Shown here: positions 10,861 to 20,378 of the stretch, in pieces | Numbering within the stretch: the first letter of the stretch is position 1 | How the letters are laid out: each line of letters starts with the position of its first letter | Assembly (NCBI RefSeq): GCF_001655615.1 | Contig: NZ_CP011567.1 | Location: 2,179,001-2,243,000, forward strand | Source of the DNA: Pseudomonas sp. GR 6-02 | Lineage (GTDB): Bacteria; Pseudomonadota; Gammaproteobacteria; Pseudomonadales; Pseudomonadaceae | Reading direction: 5' to 3' | DNA length: 64,000 bases | The notes under the pieces: generated by a model | Told to the model about the DNA's origin: nothing | Database searches by the model: none | The model's input: only the letters and a program-made list of their open reading frames with translations | Program-made: the position numbers and the translations under genes

Positions 10861-12111
10861 ATGTTCAGACCTCTCTTCGTATTTATCGGCACGCGTTATA
10901 CCCGTGCAAAACGTCGCAATCATTTTGTGTCATTCATTTCCCTGACCTCGATGATCGGACTCGCCCTCGGCGTGGTCGTGATGATCGTGGTGCTGTCGGT
11001 CATGAACGGCTTCGATCATGAGATGCGCACCCGCGTGCTGGGCATGGTGCCCCACGCGACCATCGAGTCCGGCGAGCCGATCAGCGACTGGCAAAGCCTG
11101 GCCGCCAAGGTCAAGCAGAACCCGCAGGTGGCGGCGGTTGCGCCCTTCGTCCAGATGCAGGGCCTGCTGACCAACAACGGCAAGGTTTCCAAAGTGCTGC
11201 TCAATGCCATCGACCCTGTGCAGGAACGGCAGGTGTCGATCATTGATAACTTCATGCAGCAGGGCAAACTCGACGACCTGGCGCCGGGCAGTTTCGGCAT
11301 CGTCATCGGCGACAAGGCGGCAGCCAAGCTCGGCGCGGCGGTTGGCGACAAGCTGACGTTTGTCGCGCCGGAAGTCACCGTGACCCCGGCCGGGATGTTC
11401 CCGCGCATGAAACGCTTTACTGTGGTCGGCATCTTCCATGTCGGCGCCGGTGAGCTGGACGGCTATCTGGGCCTGACCAATCTGCAGGATCTGGCCAGGT
11501 TGCACCGCTGGCAACCGGATCAGGTCCAGGGCCTGCGACTGAAGTTCGACGACCTGTTCCAGGCACCGCGCACCGCGTGGACCATCGCCCAGCAGCTCGG
11601 CGAAGACCGTTACTACGCCCGCGACTGGACTCGTACCCACGGCAATCTGTATCAGGCGATCCGCATGGAAAAAGCCATGATCGGCCTGCTGTTGCTGCTG
11701 ATCGTCGCCGTTGCTGCGTTCAACATCATTTCCACGCTGGTGATGGTGGTGAACGACAAGAAGGGCGACATCGCGATCCTGCGTACCCTGGGCGCCACGC
11801 CGGGTTCGATCATGGCGACGTTCATGGTCCAGGGCACGGTCATTGGTGTGGTCGGTACGCTGATCGGCGCCGTGGTCGGGATCTTCGCCGCGCTGAACGT
11901 CAGCGCCGCGATCGCGGCCCTGGAAGGGCTGATCGGCCACAAGTTCTTGAACGCCGACGTGTATTTCATCGATTACCTGCCGTCGCAAGTGCAGAGCCAG
12001 GACGTGTTGATGGTCTGCGCCGCCGCGTTGGTCCTGAGTTTCCTCGCCACCCTGTATCCAGCCTGGCGTGCCGCGCGCACCCAGCCTGCGGAGGCGCTAC
12101 GTTATGAGTGA
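10861..12111 (+). CDS. lolC: Lipoprotein-releasing ABC transporter permease LolC
   Basis: One of two inner-membrane permeases of the LolCDE machine that extracts mature lipoproteins and hands them to LolA. It has 416 residues: a first membrane span around residues 20-48 ([20 protein letters not shown]), a large MacB-like periplasmic domain, and three C-terminal spans. It starts [19 protein letters not shown], almost the same as LolE downstream. The lolD start lies inside its last codons (8-base overlap), showing tight coupling. LolC and LolE are paralogues; order in the operon is the main reason for the names. Confidence 0.93.
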   Translation: MFRPLFVFIGTRYTRAKRRNHFVSFISLTSMIGLALGVVVMIVVLSVMNGFDHEMRTRVLGMVPHATIESGEPISDWQSLAAKVKQNPQVAAVAPFVQMQGLLTNNGKVSKVLLNAIDPVQERQVSIIDNFMQQGKLDDLAPGSFGIVIGDKAAAKLGAAVGDKLTFVAPEVTVTPAGMFPRMKRFTVVGIFHVGAGELDGYLGLTNLQDLARLHRWQPDQVQGLRLKFDDLFQAPRTAWTIAQQLGEDRYYARDWTRTHGNLYQAIRMEKAMIGLLLLLIVAVAAFNIISTLVMVVNDKKGDIAILRTLGATPGSIMATFMVQGTVIGVVGTLIGAVVGIFAALNVSAAIAALEGLIGHKFLNADVYFIDYLPSQVQSQDVLMVCAAALVLSFLATLYPAWRAARTQPAEALRYE

Positions 12112-12802
12112 GTCGGGCATGAGTGATAAAGCAATCTTGAGCTGCCGCAACCTGGGCAAATCCTACGTGGAAGGCCCGGAATCGGTAGAGGTTCTGGCCG
12201 GTCTGCAACTGGAACTGCATCCGGGTGAGCGCGTGGCGATCGTCGGTACGTCGGGTTCGGGCAAAAGTACCTTGCTCAACCTGCTGGGCGGCCTCGATAC
12301 GCCGACCAAGGGCAGCGTCTGGCTGGCCGGTGAAGAACTCTCGGCCCTGAACGAAAAGGCCCGTGGCCTGTTGCGCAACCGGTCGCTGGGTTTCGTTTAC
12401 CAGTTCCACCACTTGCTGCCTGAGTTCACCGCGCTGGAAAACGTCTGCATGCCGCTGCTGATCGGCAAGACCGCGATCCCGGAAGCGCGTCAGCGTGCGA
12501 CGGCGTTGCTGGAGCGGGTAGGGTTGGGCCATCGCCTGGAGCACAAACCGGCGGAATTGTCCGGTGGCGAACGCCAGCGTGTGGCCATTGCCCGCGCCCT
12601 GGTGAACAAGCCAGGCCTGGTGATGCTCGACGAGCCGACCGGCAACCTCGACTCCCACACCGCCCAGGGCATTCAGGATTTGATGCTGGAACTCAGCACC
12701 TCGATGCGCACGGCGTTCCTGGTGGTGACCCACGACATGAACCTGGCTCGCCAGATGGATCGCGTCCTGCATTTGCAGGAAGGTTGCCTGACCCCCATCT
12801 GA
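12104..12802 (+). CDS. lolD: Lipoprotein-releasing ABC transporter ATPase LolD
   Basis: The ATPase of LolCDE, 232 residues, powering lipoprotein release from the inner membrane. Walker A is GTSGSGKST, the ABC signature LSGGERQR, Walker [13 protein letters not shown], and the switch histidine is in [16 protein letters not shown] at the start and [18 protein letters not shown] around the Q-loop are typical of LolD. I start it at ATG 12104, overlapping lolC by 8 bases; ATG 12119 is an in-frame alternative. Confidence 0.95.
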   Translation: MSESGMSDKAILSCRNLGKSYVEGPESVEVLAGLQLELHPGERVAIVGTSGSGKSTLLNLLGGLDTPTKGSVWLAGEELSALNEKARGLLRNRSLGFVYQFHHLLPEFTALENVCMPLLIGKTAIPEARQRATALLERVGLGHRLEHKPAELSGGERQRVAIARALVNKPGLVMLDEPTGNLDSHTAQGIQDLMLELSTSMRTAFLVVTHDMNLARQMDRVLHLQEGCLTPI

Positions 12803-12810
12803 TTGGCTGA

Positions 12811-12850
12811 AACCCGGCACACTGAACAGTGCGTCGGGTCTTTTATTTTT
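12811..12850 (+). terminator. Rho-independent terminator-like hairpin between lolD and lolE
   Basis: ACCCG (12812-12816) pairs with CGGGT (12835-12839), with CACTG/CAGTG as an inner stem, followed directly by TTTTATTTTT. It lies inside what should be one operon, so it may attenuate lolE or mark a separate lolE promoter. Confidence 0.6.
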
Positions 12851-12867
12851 ATACGGTGCCCCAGCGA

Positions 12868-14112
12868 ATGTTCAGACCGTTATCGATCTTTATCGGCACG
12901 CGCTATACCCGCGCCAAGCGCCGCAATCGCTTTGTTTCCTTCATCTCGATGACCTCGATGATCGGCCTCGCCCTGGGCGTGCTGGCGATGATCGTGGTGC
13001 TGTCGGTGATGAACGGCTTCCAGCGCGAAATGAGCTCGCGCATCCTCGGCATGGTGCCCCACGCGACCATCGTCGGCGTGAACCCTATCGACGATTGGCA
13101 GCCGGTGGCCGCCGCGGCGATGAAGAATCCTGAAGTCACCGCCGCCGTGCCATTCACCGAGATGGAAGGCATGCTGTCCTACAAGGGCACCATGCAGCCG
13201 ATCCAGGTCAGCGGGGTCGATCCGGCGCTGGAAAGCAAGGTCTCGATTGTTGCCAAGCACATTGTTCAGGGGCGTCTCGACGCCTTGAAGCCGGGCGAAT
13301 TCGGCGTGGTGATCGGCGAGATCACCGCGCGGCGCTTTCGCTTGAACGTCGGCGACAAGATCACCCTGATCGTGCCGGAAGTCAGCAATGCGCCGGGTGG
13401 CATCACCCCGCGCATGCAGCGGCTGAACGTGGTGGGCGTGTTCAAGGTCGGCGCCGAACTGGACGGTTCGATGGCGCTGATCCACATGGCCGATGCCGCG
13501 CAAATGCAGCACTGGCAACCGAATCAGGTGCAGAGCGTGCGCCTGGCGGTGAAGGATCTGTACGCCGCGCCGCAAGTATCGAGCGACATCGCGACCGGCC
13601 TGGGCGCCGCCTACAAGGCTGACGACTGGACCCACACCCAGGGCAGTCTGTTCAGTGCGATGAAAATGGAAAAAACCATGATCGGCCTGCTGTTGCTGAT
13701 GATCGTCGCCGTGGCGGCGTTCAACATCATCGCCACCCTGATCATGGTGGTCAACGACAAGGGCGCGGACATCGCGATCCTGCGAACCATCGGCGCCACA
13801 CCTCGGCAGATCATGGCGATCTTCATGGTGCAGGGCACGGTGATCGGGATTGTCGGCACCTTGATCGGTGGCGTGCTGGGCGTGATCGCGGCGTTGAACG
13901 TCAGTGAACTGGTGGGCTGGATGGAGCGGGTCAGCGGGCAGCACATCTTCAGTTCCGATGTGTACTTCGTCAGCAACTTGCCGTCCGAATTGCAGGGCGC
14001 GGATGTGCTGTTGATCTGCTCCGCCGGTTTCATCATGAGCTTTCTGGCGACGGTTTATCCGGCGTGGCGGGCGGCGAAAGTCGAGCCGGCTACCGCGTTG
14101 CGGTATTCGTAG
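12868..14112 (+). CDS. lolE: Lipoprotein-releasing ABC transporter permease LolE
   Basis: Second permease of the LolCDE complex, 414 residues, with the same plan as LolC: N-terminal span ([20 protein letters not shown]), periplasmic MacB-like domain, and three spans near the C terminus ([18 protein letters not shown] onward). It is highly similar to LolC across the N-terminal [13 protein letters not shown] and the first span. I start it at ATG 12868 to match LolC; an in-frame GTG at 12829 would add an unlikely aromatic leader. It is separated from lolD by a terminator-like hairpin. Confidence 0.93.
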   Translation: MFRPLSIFIGTRYTRAKRRNRFVSFISMTSMIGLALGVLAMIVVLSVMNGFQREMSSRILGMVPHATIVGVNPIDDWQPVAAAAMKNPEVTAAVPFTEMEGMLSYKGTMQPIQVSGVDPALESKVSIVAKHIVQGRLDALKPGEFGVVIGEITARRFRLNVGDKITLIVPEVSNAPGGITPRMQRLNVVGVFKVGAELDGSMALIHMADAAQMQHWQPNQVQSVRLAVKDLYAAPQVSSDIATGLGAAYKADDWTHTQGSLFSAMKMEKTMIGLLLLMIVAVAAFNIIATLIMVVNDKGADIAILRTIGATPRQIMAIFMVQGTVIGIVGTLIGGVLGVIAALNVSELVGWMERVSGQHIFSSDVYFVSNLPSELQGADVLLICSAGFIMSFLATVYPAWRAAKVEPATALRYS

Positions 14113-14147
14113 TCCGTTAGACCGCGAGGGGGCCAGTCCTGCTGGCC

Positions 14148-15497
14148 TCAGTCCTTTCTTGGCAACTCAATTATGAACCGCGTCCACCCCTGAGCCGATT
14201 CGCAACGAATCTGCCCGCCATGGGCGCGGATGATCGACTGGGTGATCGCCAATCCCAATCCCGCATGCTCACTGCTGCCTTCACGGCGCGCGGGGTCTGC
14301 CCGGTAGAAGCGGTCAAACAAACGCGGCACCAGCTCCTCGGAAATCCCTTCACCACTGTTTTCAACGGTCAGGCTCAAGCCTGCCGGTTGCTCGACGATC
14401 TTTACCCGCACCTCACCACCAGCCGGGGTAAACCGCAACGCATTGTCCAGCAAATTGGACAGTGCCCGGCGCAACATGCTGCGATCGCCCTGCATGCTCG
14501 CGTGGCCGTCACGACTCAACTTCACCCGGGCGTCCTCGGCCAGCGGCGCGAAAAACTCCAGCAGCACATCCGCTTCTTCCGCCAGGTCCAGCGGTTCACG
14601 CTTGGGCATCAGCAAACCGTGGTCAGCCTTGGCCAGGTACAACATGTCGTTGACCAGTTGCGCCATCCATTGCAGTTCTTCGAGGTTGCTGTGCAGCGCC
14701 TCGCGGTAATCCTCAAGGGGGCGAGGGCGGGTGAGGGTGACTTGGGTGTGGGTCAGCAGGTTCGACAGCGGTGTGCGCAGTTCATGGGCGATGTCGGCGG
14801 AGAAGGCCGAGAGCCGCTGAAAAGAGTCATCGAGGCGTCCGAGCATGGCGTTGAAGCTGTGGGCCATTTCCGCAAGCTCCGGTGGCATGTCTGCTTCCGG
14901 CAGACGGGCGTTGAGCGATTGCGCCGATACGCCGCTGGCGACCGCACTCATGCGCAGCAACGGACGCAAACCACTGCGCGCCGCCCAGGCACCGAGCAGG
15001 GCGGTGGCCAGGGCCGAGAGGCCGACCGTCAGCCAGATCAGGTGCTGCATGCGCTGCAGAAAGTGCTGGTGATGGGTGATGTCCAGCAACAAGGTCAGTT
15101 GCGGTGAGTCGGGTTTGTCGAGGAACAGCGGCGCATTCAGGACGCGGTAATCGGTGCCATCGTCGCTCACCGTCGACAGGCCAGGTTTGCGCGGTAAATC
15201 TTTGGGCACGCTGGGCGAGCTGTCGTACATGCGTTGGCCGTCACTGCTAATGATGCGCAGCGAAAGATCGGCCTGTCGGCTCAATTCATCGGCCAGCCTG
15301 GCTTCGGCGTCGCCGGCCTGAATGTCATCCAGCGCCCGGCGTAAACCAATCAATTTGTCATCCAGCAACTGCTGGTCCAGCTCGACAAAGTGCGCCTCGC
15401 TGGCGCGGCTGAACAACACCCCGGCGAACAACGACACCACCGCGGTGCAGGCGGCAAACAGCAGTGCCAGGCGATTGCTTAATGAAAGCCGGCGCAT
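14148..15497 (-). CDS. copS: Copper-responsive sensor histidine kinase CopS
   Basis: Membrane sensor of 449 residues in the heavy-metal sensor kinase family (CusS/CopS). There is a first span near residues 8-28, a periplasmic sensing region to about residue 155, a second span (LTVGLSALATALLGAWAA), a HAMP domain, the phosphoacceptor histidine in DIAHELRTPLSN, an N box in LDNALRFTP, and the ATP-lid GLGLAIT. Its start overlaps the copR stop (ATGA), so the two are translationally coupled. The copper assignment rests on its neighbours: cupredoxin, CopR-type box, and the P. aeruginosa-like gene order. Confidence 0.88.
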   Translation of the reverse strand: MRRLSLSNRLALLFAACTAVVSLFAGVLFSRASEAHFVELDQQLLDDKLIGLRRALDDIQAGDAEARLADELSRQADLSLRIISSDGQRMYDSSPSVPKDLPRKPGLSTVSDDGTDYRVLNAPLFLDKPDSPQLTLLLDITHHQHFLQRMQHLIWLTVGLSALATALLGAWAARSGLRPLLRMSAVASGVSAQSLNARLPEADMPPELAEMAHSFNAMLGRLDDSFQRLSAFSADIAHELRTPLSNLLTHTQVTLTRPRPLEDYREALHSNLEELQWMAQLVNDMLYLAKADHGLLMPKREPLDLAEEADVLLEFFAPLAEDARVKLSRDGHASMQGDRSMLRRALSNLLDNALRFTPAGGEVRVKIVEQPAGLSLTVENSGEGISEELVPRLFDRFYRADPARREGSSEHAGLGLAITQSIIRAHGGQIRCESAQGWTRFIIELPRKD

Positions 15498-16177
15498 CAG
15501 GCGGGGCGCTCTTCAAGGACGTAACCCATGCCGCGCACGGTGTGAATCAACTTGTTCGGGAAATCGTCGTCGATCTTCAGGCGCAACCGGCGGATAGCCA
15601 CTTCGATGACGTTGGTGTCGCTGTCGAAATTCATGTCCCACACCTGGGACGCGATCAGCGACTTGGGCAGAACTTCGCCCTGGCGCCGCAGGAGCATTTC
15701 CAGCAGGGCGAATTCCTTGGCGGTCAGGTCGATGCGCTGACCGTTACGCTCGACCCGGCGACGGATCAGGTCCAGGCGCAAATCGGCCAGTTGCAAGCTG
15801 GTTTCCTGGGGCGTGGCGCTGCCGCGACGCAGCAGGCTGCGAACCCGGGCCAGCAGTTCGGAGAAGGCGAAAGGTTTGACCAGGTAATCGTCGGCGCCCA
15901 GTTCCAGGCCATGGACTCGGTCCTCCACCGCGTCTCGTGCGGTCAGAAACAGTACCGGCGTGTCCAAGCCTGCACTGCGCACCGCTTGCAGAATCTGCCA
16001 GCCATCGCGTCCAGGCAGCATCACATCGAGAATCAACAAGGCGTAATCGCCGCTCAAGGCCAGTTGCTGGCCGGTGGTGCCATCGGCCACCAGTTCGGTG
16101 TTGAAGCCAGCCTCGGTCAGGCCCTGGCGTAAGTAATGGCCGGTTTTCGGTTGGTCTTCGACGATCAGCAGTTTCAT
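15497..16177 (-). CDS. copR: Copper response regulator CopR (OmpR family)
   Basis: DNA-binding response regulator of 226 residues. The receiver domain has the acidic pocket (VEDQ), phosphoacceptor Asp51 in [12 protein letters not shown] and the conserved lysine in YLVKPFAF. A winged-helix OmpR domain occupies the C-terminal 95 residues ([32 protein letters not shown]). I start it at ATG 16177 (MKLLIVED); the frame is open farther upstream but the extra residues lie outside the receiver fold. It probably activates the divergent cupredoxin gene through the box at 16240, and also copABCD at 46-50 kb. Confidence 0.9.
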   Translation of the reverse strand: MKLLIVEDQPKTGHYLRQGLTEAGFNTELVADGTTGQQLALSGDYALLILDVMLPGRDGWQILQAVRSAGLDTPVLFLTARDAVEDRVHGLELGADDYLVKPFAFSELLARVRSLLRRGSATPQETSLQLADLRLDLIRRRVERNGQRIDLTAKEFALLEMLLRRQGEVLPKSLIASQVWDMNFDSDTNVIEVAIRRLRLKIDDDFPNKLIHTVRGMGYVLEERPA

Positions 16178-16239
16178 GGGCGACTCGGGCAGTTTGAACA
16201 GGTGCGTTATACCGTGGGCGGCGAGGAAGCAGGCCAACC

Positions 16240-16254
16240 TGACAAAGTTGTAAT
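16240..16254. promoter_or_regulatory. CopR/CusR-type binding box
   Basis: TGACAAAGTTGTAAT matches the CusR/CopR pattern TGACAA-N2-TTGTCAT at all but one defined base. It lies in the 154-base gap between copR and the divergent cupredoxin gene, where a box serving both would be expected. A longer inverted repeat, CCTGACA (16238-16244) with TGTCAGG (16260-16266), overlaps it. Confidence 0.75.
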
Positions 16255-16331
16255 CTGCCTGTCAGGTAGCTGGCAGAGCCGACGGGGTAGAGTTTCCCAC
16301 AAGCTGAACCTCATCTTGTTGGAGTGCGACT

Positions 16332-16868
16332 ATGTTTTTGCAAAAGCGTCTGGCACTGGCCGCTTGTTTGCTGACTCTGAGTTTAGGGCTGGAAGCCTCA
16401 CCGGCGCAGACCTACGATTTCGGTCAACCGGCCTCGGCCGCCCAGGCCACCCGCAGCGTCGAAGTGGTAATGGGCGATATGACCTTCAGTCCCAAGACCA
16501 TCGATATCAAGGCCGGGGAAACCGTGCGTCTTGTACTGGTGAATAAAGGCCAGTTGCTGCACGAATTCAACCTCGGCGATGCACAGATGCATGCCAGGCA
16601 TCAGCAGGAAATGCTCCAGATGCAGCAAAGCGGCATGCTGATGCCTACAGGTATGAAGGCCATGGACCACGGTTCCATGGCCGGAATGGATCATGGCGCC
16701 ATGGATCACGGCATGAAGCATGACGACCCCAACAGTGTGTTGGTGGAGCCGGGTAAAACCGCCGAGCTGACCTGGACCTTCACCAAGGCCACTAACCTGG
16801 AATTTGCCTGCAACATCCCCGGCCATTACCAGGCCGGTATGGTCGGCAAACTGACAGTCAGTCAGTAA
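16332..16868 (+). CDS. Periplasmic cupredoxin, copper-resistance associated
   Basis: A 178-residue exported copper-binding protein with a Sec signal peptide ending near ASPAQ (about residue 25). The cupredoxin fold is seen as VVMGDMTFSPKTIDIKAGETV, LLHEFNLG, and a C-terminal type-1 copper loop FACNIPGHYQAGM with Cys, His and Met ligands. A methionine/histidine-rich insert (MKAMDHGSMAGMDHG, about residues 115-137) is an extra copper-binding segment. It is divergent from copRS with a CopR-type box in the gap, so copper induction is likely. The usual neighbour queF follows. Confidence 0.88.
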   Translation: MFLQKRLALAACLLTLSLGLEASPAQTYDFGQPASAAQATRSVEVVMGDMTFSPKTIDIKAGETVRLVLVNKGQLLHEFNLGDAQMHARHQQEMLQMQQSGMLMPTGMKAMDHGSMAGMDHGAMDHGMKHDDPNSVLVEPGKTAELTWTFTKATNLEFACNIPGHYQAGMVGKLTVSQ

Positions 16869-16929
16869 GCACTCAAAGGCGGGAGCAAAGGCTGGTAGAA
16901 TCCGCTGATTCTTCAGTCAGGTTTCCGCC

Positions 16930-17760
16930 ATGCATCCCGCAGCCGAACATTCGCCGCTGGGCAAATCCAGCGAATACATCGCCACCTACACGCCGTCCTT
17001 GCTGTTCCCGATCCCGCGCGCCGCGAAATGGGCCGAGTTGGGCCTGACCGCGCAAACCCTGCCGTACAAGGGCGTGGACTTCTGGAACTGCTTCGAGCTG
17101 TCGTGGCTGTTGCCGTCCGGCAAGCCTGTGGTGGCGATCGGCGAATTCAGCATCCCGGCGGATTCGCCGAACATCATCGAGTCGAAGTCGTTCAAGCTGT
17201 ACCTCAACTCGCTGAACCAGACGCCATTTGCCGACACCGCGAGCCTTGAAGCGACGCTGGTGAAAGACCTCTCGGCCGCTGCCGGCAAATCGGTGGGCGT
17301 GCGGGTTCGCAGCCTGAAAGAGGTAGAGGCGGAAGGCGTCGTGGCGTTGCCGGGCGTGTGCATCGATGACCTGGACATCAGTGTCAGCAACTATGAGCAT
17401 CCGCGTCCGGAACTGCTGCGTTGCGATGAGTCGCGGATCGTTGAAGAGTGCGTGCACAGCCATTTGCTCAAATCCAACTGCCCGGTCACCAGTCAGCCGG
17501 ACTGGGGCAGCGTGGTGGTGGAGTATCGTGGCGCGGCGCTGGATCACGCGAGTTTGCTGGAATACATCGTGAGCTTCCGCCAGCACTCGGACTTCCATGA
17601 ACAGTGCGTAGAGCGGATTTTCCTCGACCTGCAGCGGTTGCTGAAGCCGGAGAAATTGACGGTGTACGCGCGGTATGTGCGTCGTGGTGGATTGGACATC
17701 AACCCGTATCGCAGCACCGAAGAGGTGCAACTGCCGAACCATCGCTTGGTCCGACAATAA
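16930..17760 (+). CDS. queF: NADPH-dependent 7-cyano-7-deazaguanine reductase QueF
   Basis: Reduces preQ0 to preQ1 in queuosine biosynthesis, with 4 NADPH-derived electrons. At 276 residues this is the long, two-domain (unimodular tunnelling-fold) form. The substrate motif E84[10 protein letters not shown] and the catalytic Cys184 in [13 protein letters not shown] are both intact. The start is ATG 16930, 61 bases after the cupredoxin stop. A strong hairpin terminator follows at 17800. Confidence 0.97.
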   Translation: MHPAAEHSPLGKSSEYIATYTPSLLFPIPRAAKWAELGLTAQTLPYKGVDFWNCFELSWLLPSGKPVVAIGEFSIPADSPNIIESKSFKLYLNSLNQTPFADTASLEATLVKDLSAAAGKSVGVRVRSLKEVEAEGVVALPGVCIDDLDISVSNYEHPRPELLRCDESRIVEECVHSHLLKSNCPVTSQPDWGSVVVEYRGAALDHASLLEYIVSFRQHSDFHEQCVERIFLDLQRLLKPEKLTVYARYVRRGGLDINPYRSTEEVQLPNHRLVRQ

Positions 17761-17799
17761 AGAGCCAGTGTGGGATTGCATTTGCACATCCCGGATATG

Positions 17800-17833
17800 A
17801 AAAAGCCCCGCTATCGATAGCGGGGCTTTTTTG
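17800..17833. terminator. Bidirectional rho-independent terminator
   Basis: AAAAAGCCCCGCTATCGATAGCGGGGCTTTTTT: a 12-bp GC-rich stem with A- and T-tracts on both sides, between converging queF and the DUF4404 gene. Confidence 0.95.
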
Positions 17834-17845
17834 CATCTGGCAGGT

Positions 17846-18109
17846 TCAGATCCCCATATTGCCCAAGGCTTGCACAATGTTGCGCAAGGTGCCGGCCAAT
17901 GTGGGATGTTCGAGTTCGAAGCGCTCGACGGCCAGATTCACATTGTCGGCGAGGTTGGTGTCCTGGGTTTTGGTTTCCAGCTCAAGCTCCAGTTGGATCT
18001 GTTGCATCAGCGCGTGCAGGTCTTCGCGCTCGGCTTCGGTCAGTGGCGGATTCTGTTCCAATTGCTCGCGCAGTTTATTGAGCTGATCTTGCAGTTCGCG
18101 GGCGGGCAT
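17846..18109 (-). CDS. DUF4404 family protein
   Basis: An 87-residue, highly charged, mostly helical protein. Residues 1-50 (LQDQLNKLREQLEQNPPLTEAER) look like a coiled coil, and the second half (VNLAVERFELEHPTLAGTL) is the DUF4404 signature. There is no signal or membrane span, and the function is unknown. The ATG at 18109 gives the family length; the frame stays open beyond it but is not supported. Position next to queF is conserved in Pseudomonas. Confidence 0.85.
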   Translation of the reverse strand: MPARELQDQLNKLREQLEQNPPLTEAEREDLHALMQQIQLELELETKTQDTNLADNVNLAVERFELEHPTLAGTLRNIVQALGNMGI

Positions 18110-18219
18110 GGCGTTCTTCCTTTTATCAATAGGCACTGGCATAGACCGCAGCGGCGCGCCAAAAGGTCTATGGCTGACCTTTAGATTAATCCACTCGCGC
18201 GCAACCTGCATGATCTCAG

Positions 18220-18840
18220 TCAGGGCTTTTCGCCTTTGAGCCGACGCAGGCTGATATCGGCCAGGCAGGTATCGAGCTCGCCCAGATGATCGATCACCGA
18301 ATGCACGCCCAGGCCGAACAACTGCACCGTCGCCTTGCCGCGCAAGTGTTCCCGTTCCTTCTGGCTCAAGGCTTGCCATTCGTTCGGCGCGAGCCCGCAT
18401 AGCGAGCCGCACGACGCCAGGCCGATGGTCCACAGCCCGGCGTTCAGGCCCGATTGCAGCAGTCGCGGCTCGCCGCTGACCAGCACGCAACCGTCCAGGC
18501 GCTCGACATTCAACGCCATCAAGGCTTGCCAGCAGGCATTCGGGGCCGGCCATGGATTGATTGTTTCCGAGTGTTGCAAAGATTTGATCCAGGCCGGAAG
18601 TGCGACGGCCAGAGAATGGCTGAGGGCAGGGGGTAGTTCATCAAGCCAGGCGCAGGGAATCCGTTGTCGCTGCAAGCTGGACAGGCTCTCCAGGGCGCCG
18701 GGCGTGACCTCGGCATGCTCGGCAGAAACGGTGCCGTGCTGACGCGTGCGCGCGCCGAAATCCACCAGGCAACCACTGAGACCGAACAGCACGGCGGTCA
18801 GATTCGGTGCGGCAAGGGGCAAGACTTCGGCGTGCGGCAT
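18220..18840 (-). CDS. HAD-like protein lacking the catalytic aspartates
   Basis: A 206-residue protein resembling phosphonoacetaldehyde-hydrolase-like HAD phosphatases. Motif I should read F-D-x-D-G-T-L-V-D, but here it is F-G20-L-S22-G-C-L-V-D, so both the nucleophile and the acid/base aspartate are missing. The later HAD layout is still visible: VLVSGEPRLLQSGLNAGLWTIGLA resembles motif IV and the following strand. It is therefore probably a pseudoenzyme, perhaps a binding or regulatory protein. It sits between DUF4404 and mlaA, an order conserved in Pseudomonas. Confidence 0.7.
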   Translation of the reverse strand: MPHAEVLPLAAPNLTAVLFGLSGCLVDFGARTRQHGTVSAEHAEVTPGALESLSSLQRQRIPCAWLDELPPALSHSLAVALPAWIKSLQHSETINPWPAPNACWQALMALNVERLDGCVLVSGEPRLLQSGLNAGLWTIGLASCGSLCGLAPNEWQALSQKEREHLRGKATVQLFGLGVHSVIDHLGELDTCLADISLRRLKGEKP

Positions 18841-19040
18841 GGAAACGTCCCTGAAATAGCGACAAGGCTATTCATGGACGATGACAATCGAGTGACACGG
18901 ATGTGAATCGCTCGCCGTCAGGAGGCGTCGTTCGTAGACCATCGTGCACGATGCTGCCTAAACCGGGTTTTCCGTCATATACTAGCGGTCTTTGCGGCTG
19001 GGCCAAGCGCCCGCGTCAGTACAATCCAAGGAGTTTTTCT

Positions 19041-19730
19041 ATGCGCTGGAGCAATCGACTCGCTCAGCTTTGTATGTGTGCCAGTGTATTGCTGGTTCCG
19101 TTTGCGACTCAGGCCGCCACGGAAGAAGACCCTTGGGAAAGCATCAACCGGCCGATCTACAAATTCAACGACTTTGTCGACACCTACGCACTGAAGCCGT
19201 TGGCTCAGGGCTACCAGTTCGTCACACCGCAGTTCCTGGAAGACGGCATCCACAACATGTTCCGCAACGTCGGCGATGTGACCAACCTCGCCAACGACGT
19301 GTTGCAGGCCAAGCCCGCTGCGGCTGGCGTCGACACCGCGCGTTTGATCTTCAACACCACCTTCGGCCTGCTGGGCTTCTTCGACGTGGGCACCAAGATG
19401 GGCCTGCACCGCAACGACGAAGACTTCGGCCAGACCCTCGGTTACTGGGGCGTGGGCAGCGGCCCGTACGTGATGCTGCCGCTGCTGGGTCCAAGCACCT
19501 TGCGTGATACGCCTTCCAAGTATGTCGATGGCTATACCGGTCCGTACCCTTACATCAACGATATACCGGTACGTAACTCGATTTACGGCCTGAACATCGT
19601 CGACACTCGCGCCAGCCTGTTGTCGGCCGAGAAACTGATCACTGGCGACAAATACACCTTTATTCGCAATGCATACCTGCAAAACCGCGAATTCAAGGTC
19701 AAGGACGGTAAGGTCGAAGACGATTTTTAA
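19041..19730 (+). CDS. mlaA: Phospholipid-binding protein MlaA (VacJ)
   Basis: Outer-membrane component of the Mla system that removes misplaced phospholipids from the outer leaflet. It has 229 residues with the family signatures EDPWESINRPIYKFND, FNTTFGLLGFFDVGT and GSGPYVMLPLLGPSTLRD. The signal peptide ends ATQA-A without a lipobox cysteine at the cleavage point, so it looks like a signal-peptidase-I product rather than the lipoprotein form of E. coli. AAGGAG precedes ATG 19041. A hairpin terminator follows. Confidence 0.95.
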   Translation: MRWSNRLAQLCMCASVLLVPFATQAATEEDPWESINRPIYKFNDFVDTYALKPLAQGYQFVTPQFLEDGIHNMFRNVGDVTNLANDVLQAKPAAAGVDTARLIFNTTFGLLGFFDVGTKMGLHRNDEDFGQTLGYWGVGSGPYVMLPLLGPSTLRDTPSKYVDGYTGPYPYINDIPVRNSIYGLNIVDTRASLLSAEKLITGDKYTFIRNAYLQNREFKVKDGKVEDDF

Positions 19731-19749
19731 TCTCGACCGGTAAAACGAA

Positions 19750-19775
19750 GAGGGCGGCCAATTGGCCGCCTTCTT
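19750..19775 (+). terminator. Rho-independent terminator after mlaA
   Basis: GGCGGCCAATTGGCCGCC (19753-19770) is a perfect stem followed by TTCTTTCGTTT. It also lies downstream of the converging PilZ gene. Confidence 0.88.
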
Positions 19776-19802
19776 TCGTTTGGCTTGCGGGTTAAGTCAG
19801 GG

Positions 19803-20102
19803 CTATTTCATCTTCAGGATTGTAAGCCCGAGTTTCTGGCCGCCACCGTCCTGTGCTTTCACCCACACCACCTCGGTGTCGGCTTCAAGGCCTTTGAGGG
19901 CTGCGTGATCGGAATCGATCCGCACGCTGAGCCGGTCACCGACCTTGAATGAGCGGGGCGCCTCCAGCTGCATGCCACTGCTGGAAAGGTCGATGCAGAC
20001 GGCTTGCACCTCATCGCCTTCATGAATCAGCGACACATCGGCATCAACCCGCATGCGGATGAAATCGCGCTTTTCGCTGTAGTCCCGATCGGTTTGGCTC
20101 AT
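19803..20102 (-). CDS. Single-domain PilZ protein, 99 residues
   Basis: Probable cyclic-di-GMP receptor made of little more than one PilZ domain. Both binding motifs are intact: R-D-F-I-R in EKRDFIRMRVD and D-L-S-S-S-G in CIDLSSSGMQLE. It lies convergent to mlaA and divergent from rssB with a 276-base gap. Its partner is unknown; proximity to the RssB regulator suggests, but does not prove, a link to surface or stress behaviour. Confidence 0.92.
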   Translation of the reverse strand: MSQTDRDYSEKRDFIRMRVDADVSLIHEGDEVQAVCIDLSSSGMQLEAPRSFKVGDRLSVRIDSDHAALKGLEADTEVVWVKAQDGGGQKLGLTILKMK

Positions 20103-20378
20103 GGGCTCGATCCTTCCTTTGGGTTACGGTTTTGCCTGTTCTTATAACTCTCGGTGATTTGACAAGTAAAGACGTCAAGCGACCATCGGCGTGAGCTTGA
20201 AACGCCTCGCGGATGGGAGTACCGTCTGCGCCTTAGAAGGGCACCTCTGGTGGAACAGTGAGTAGGGCAAACGCTCGAAAACGGTGCAGCAGAGAGGCTA
20301 GAAAGCGAATCCAGTAGTGTGTGCAGGGCCAAATGCCCAGCCTGCTACGCCAACCTAATTCTGGCGCCGTTTGCCCAC

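Noticed and set aside
10861..14112. Two long similar segments at the starts of lolC and lolE
   Set aside because: These are paralogous coding sequences, not a mobile repeat. The similarity follows codons.
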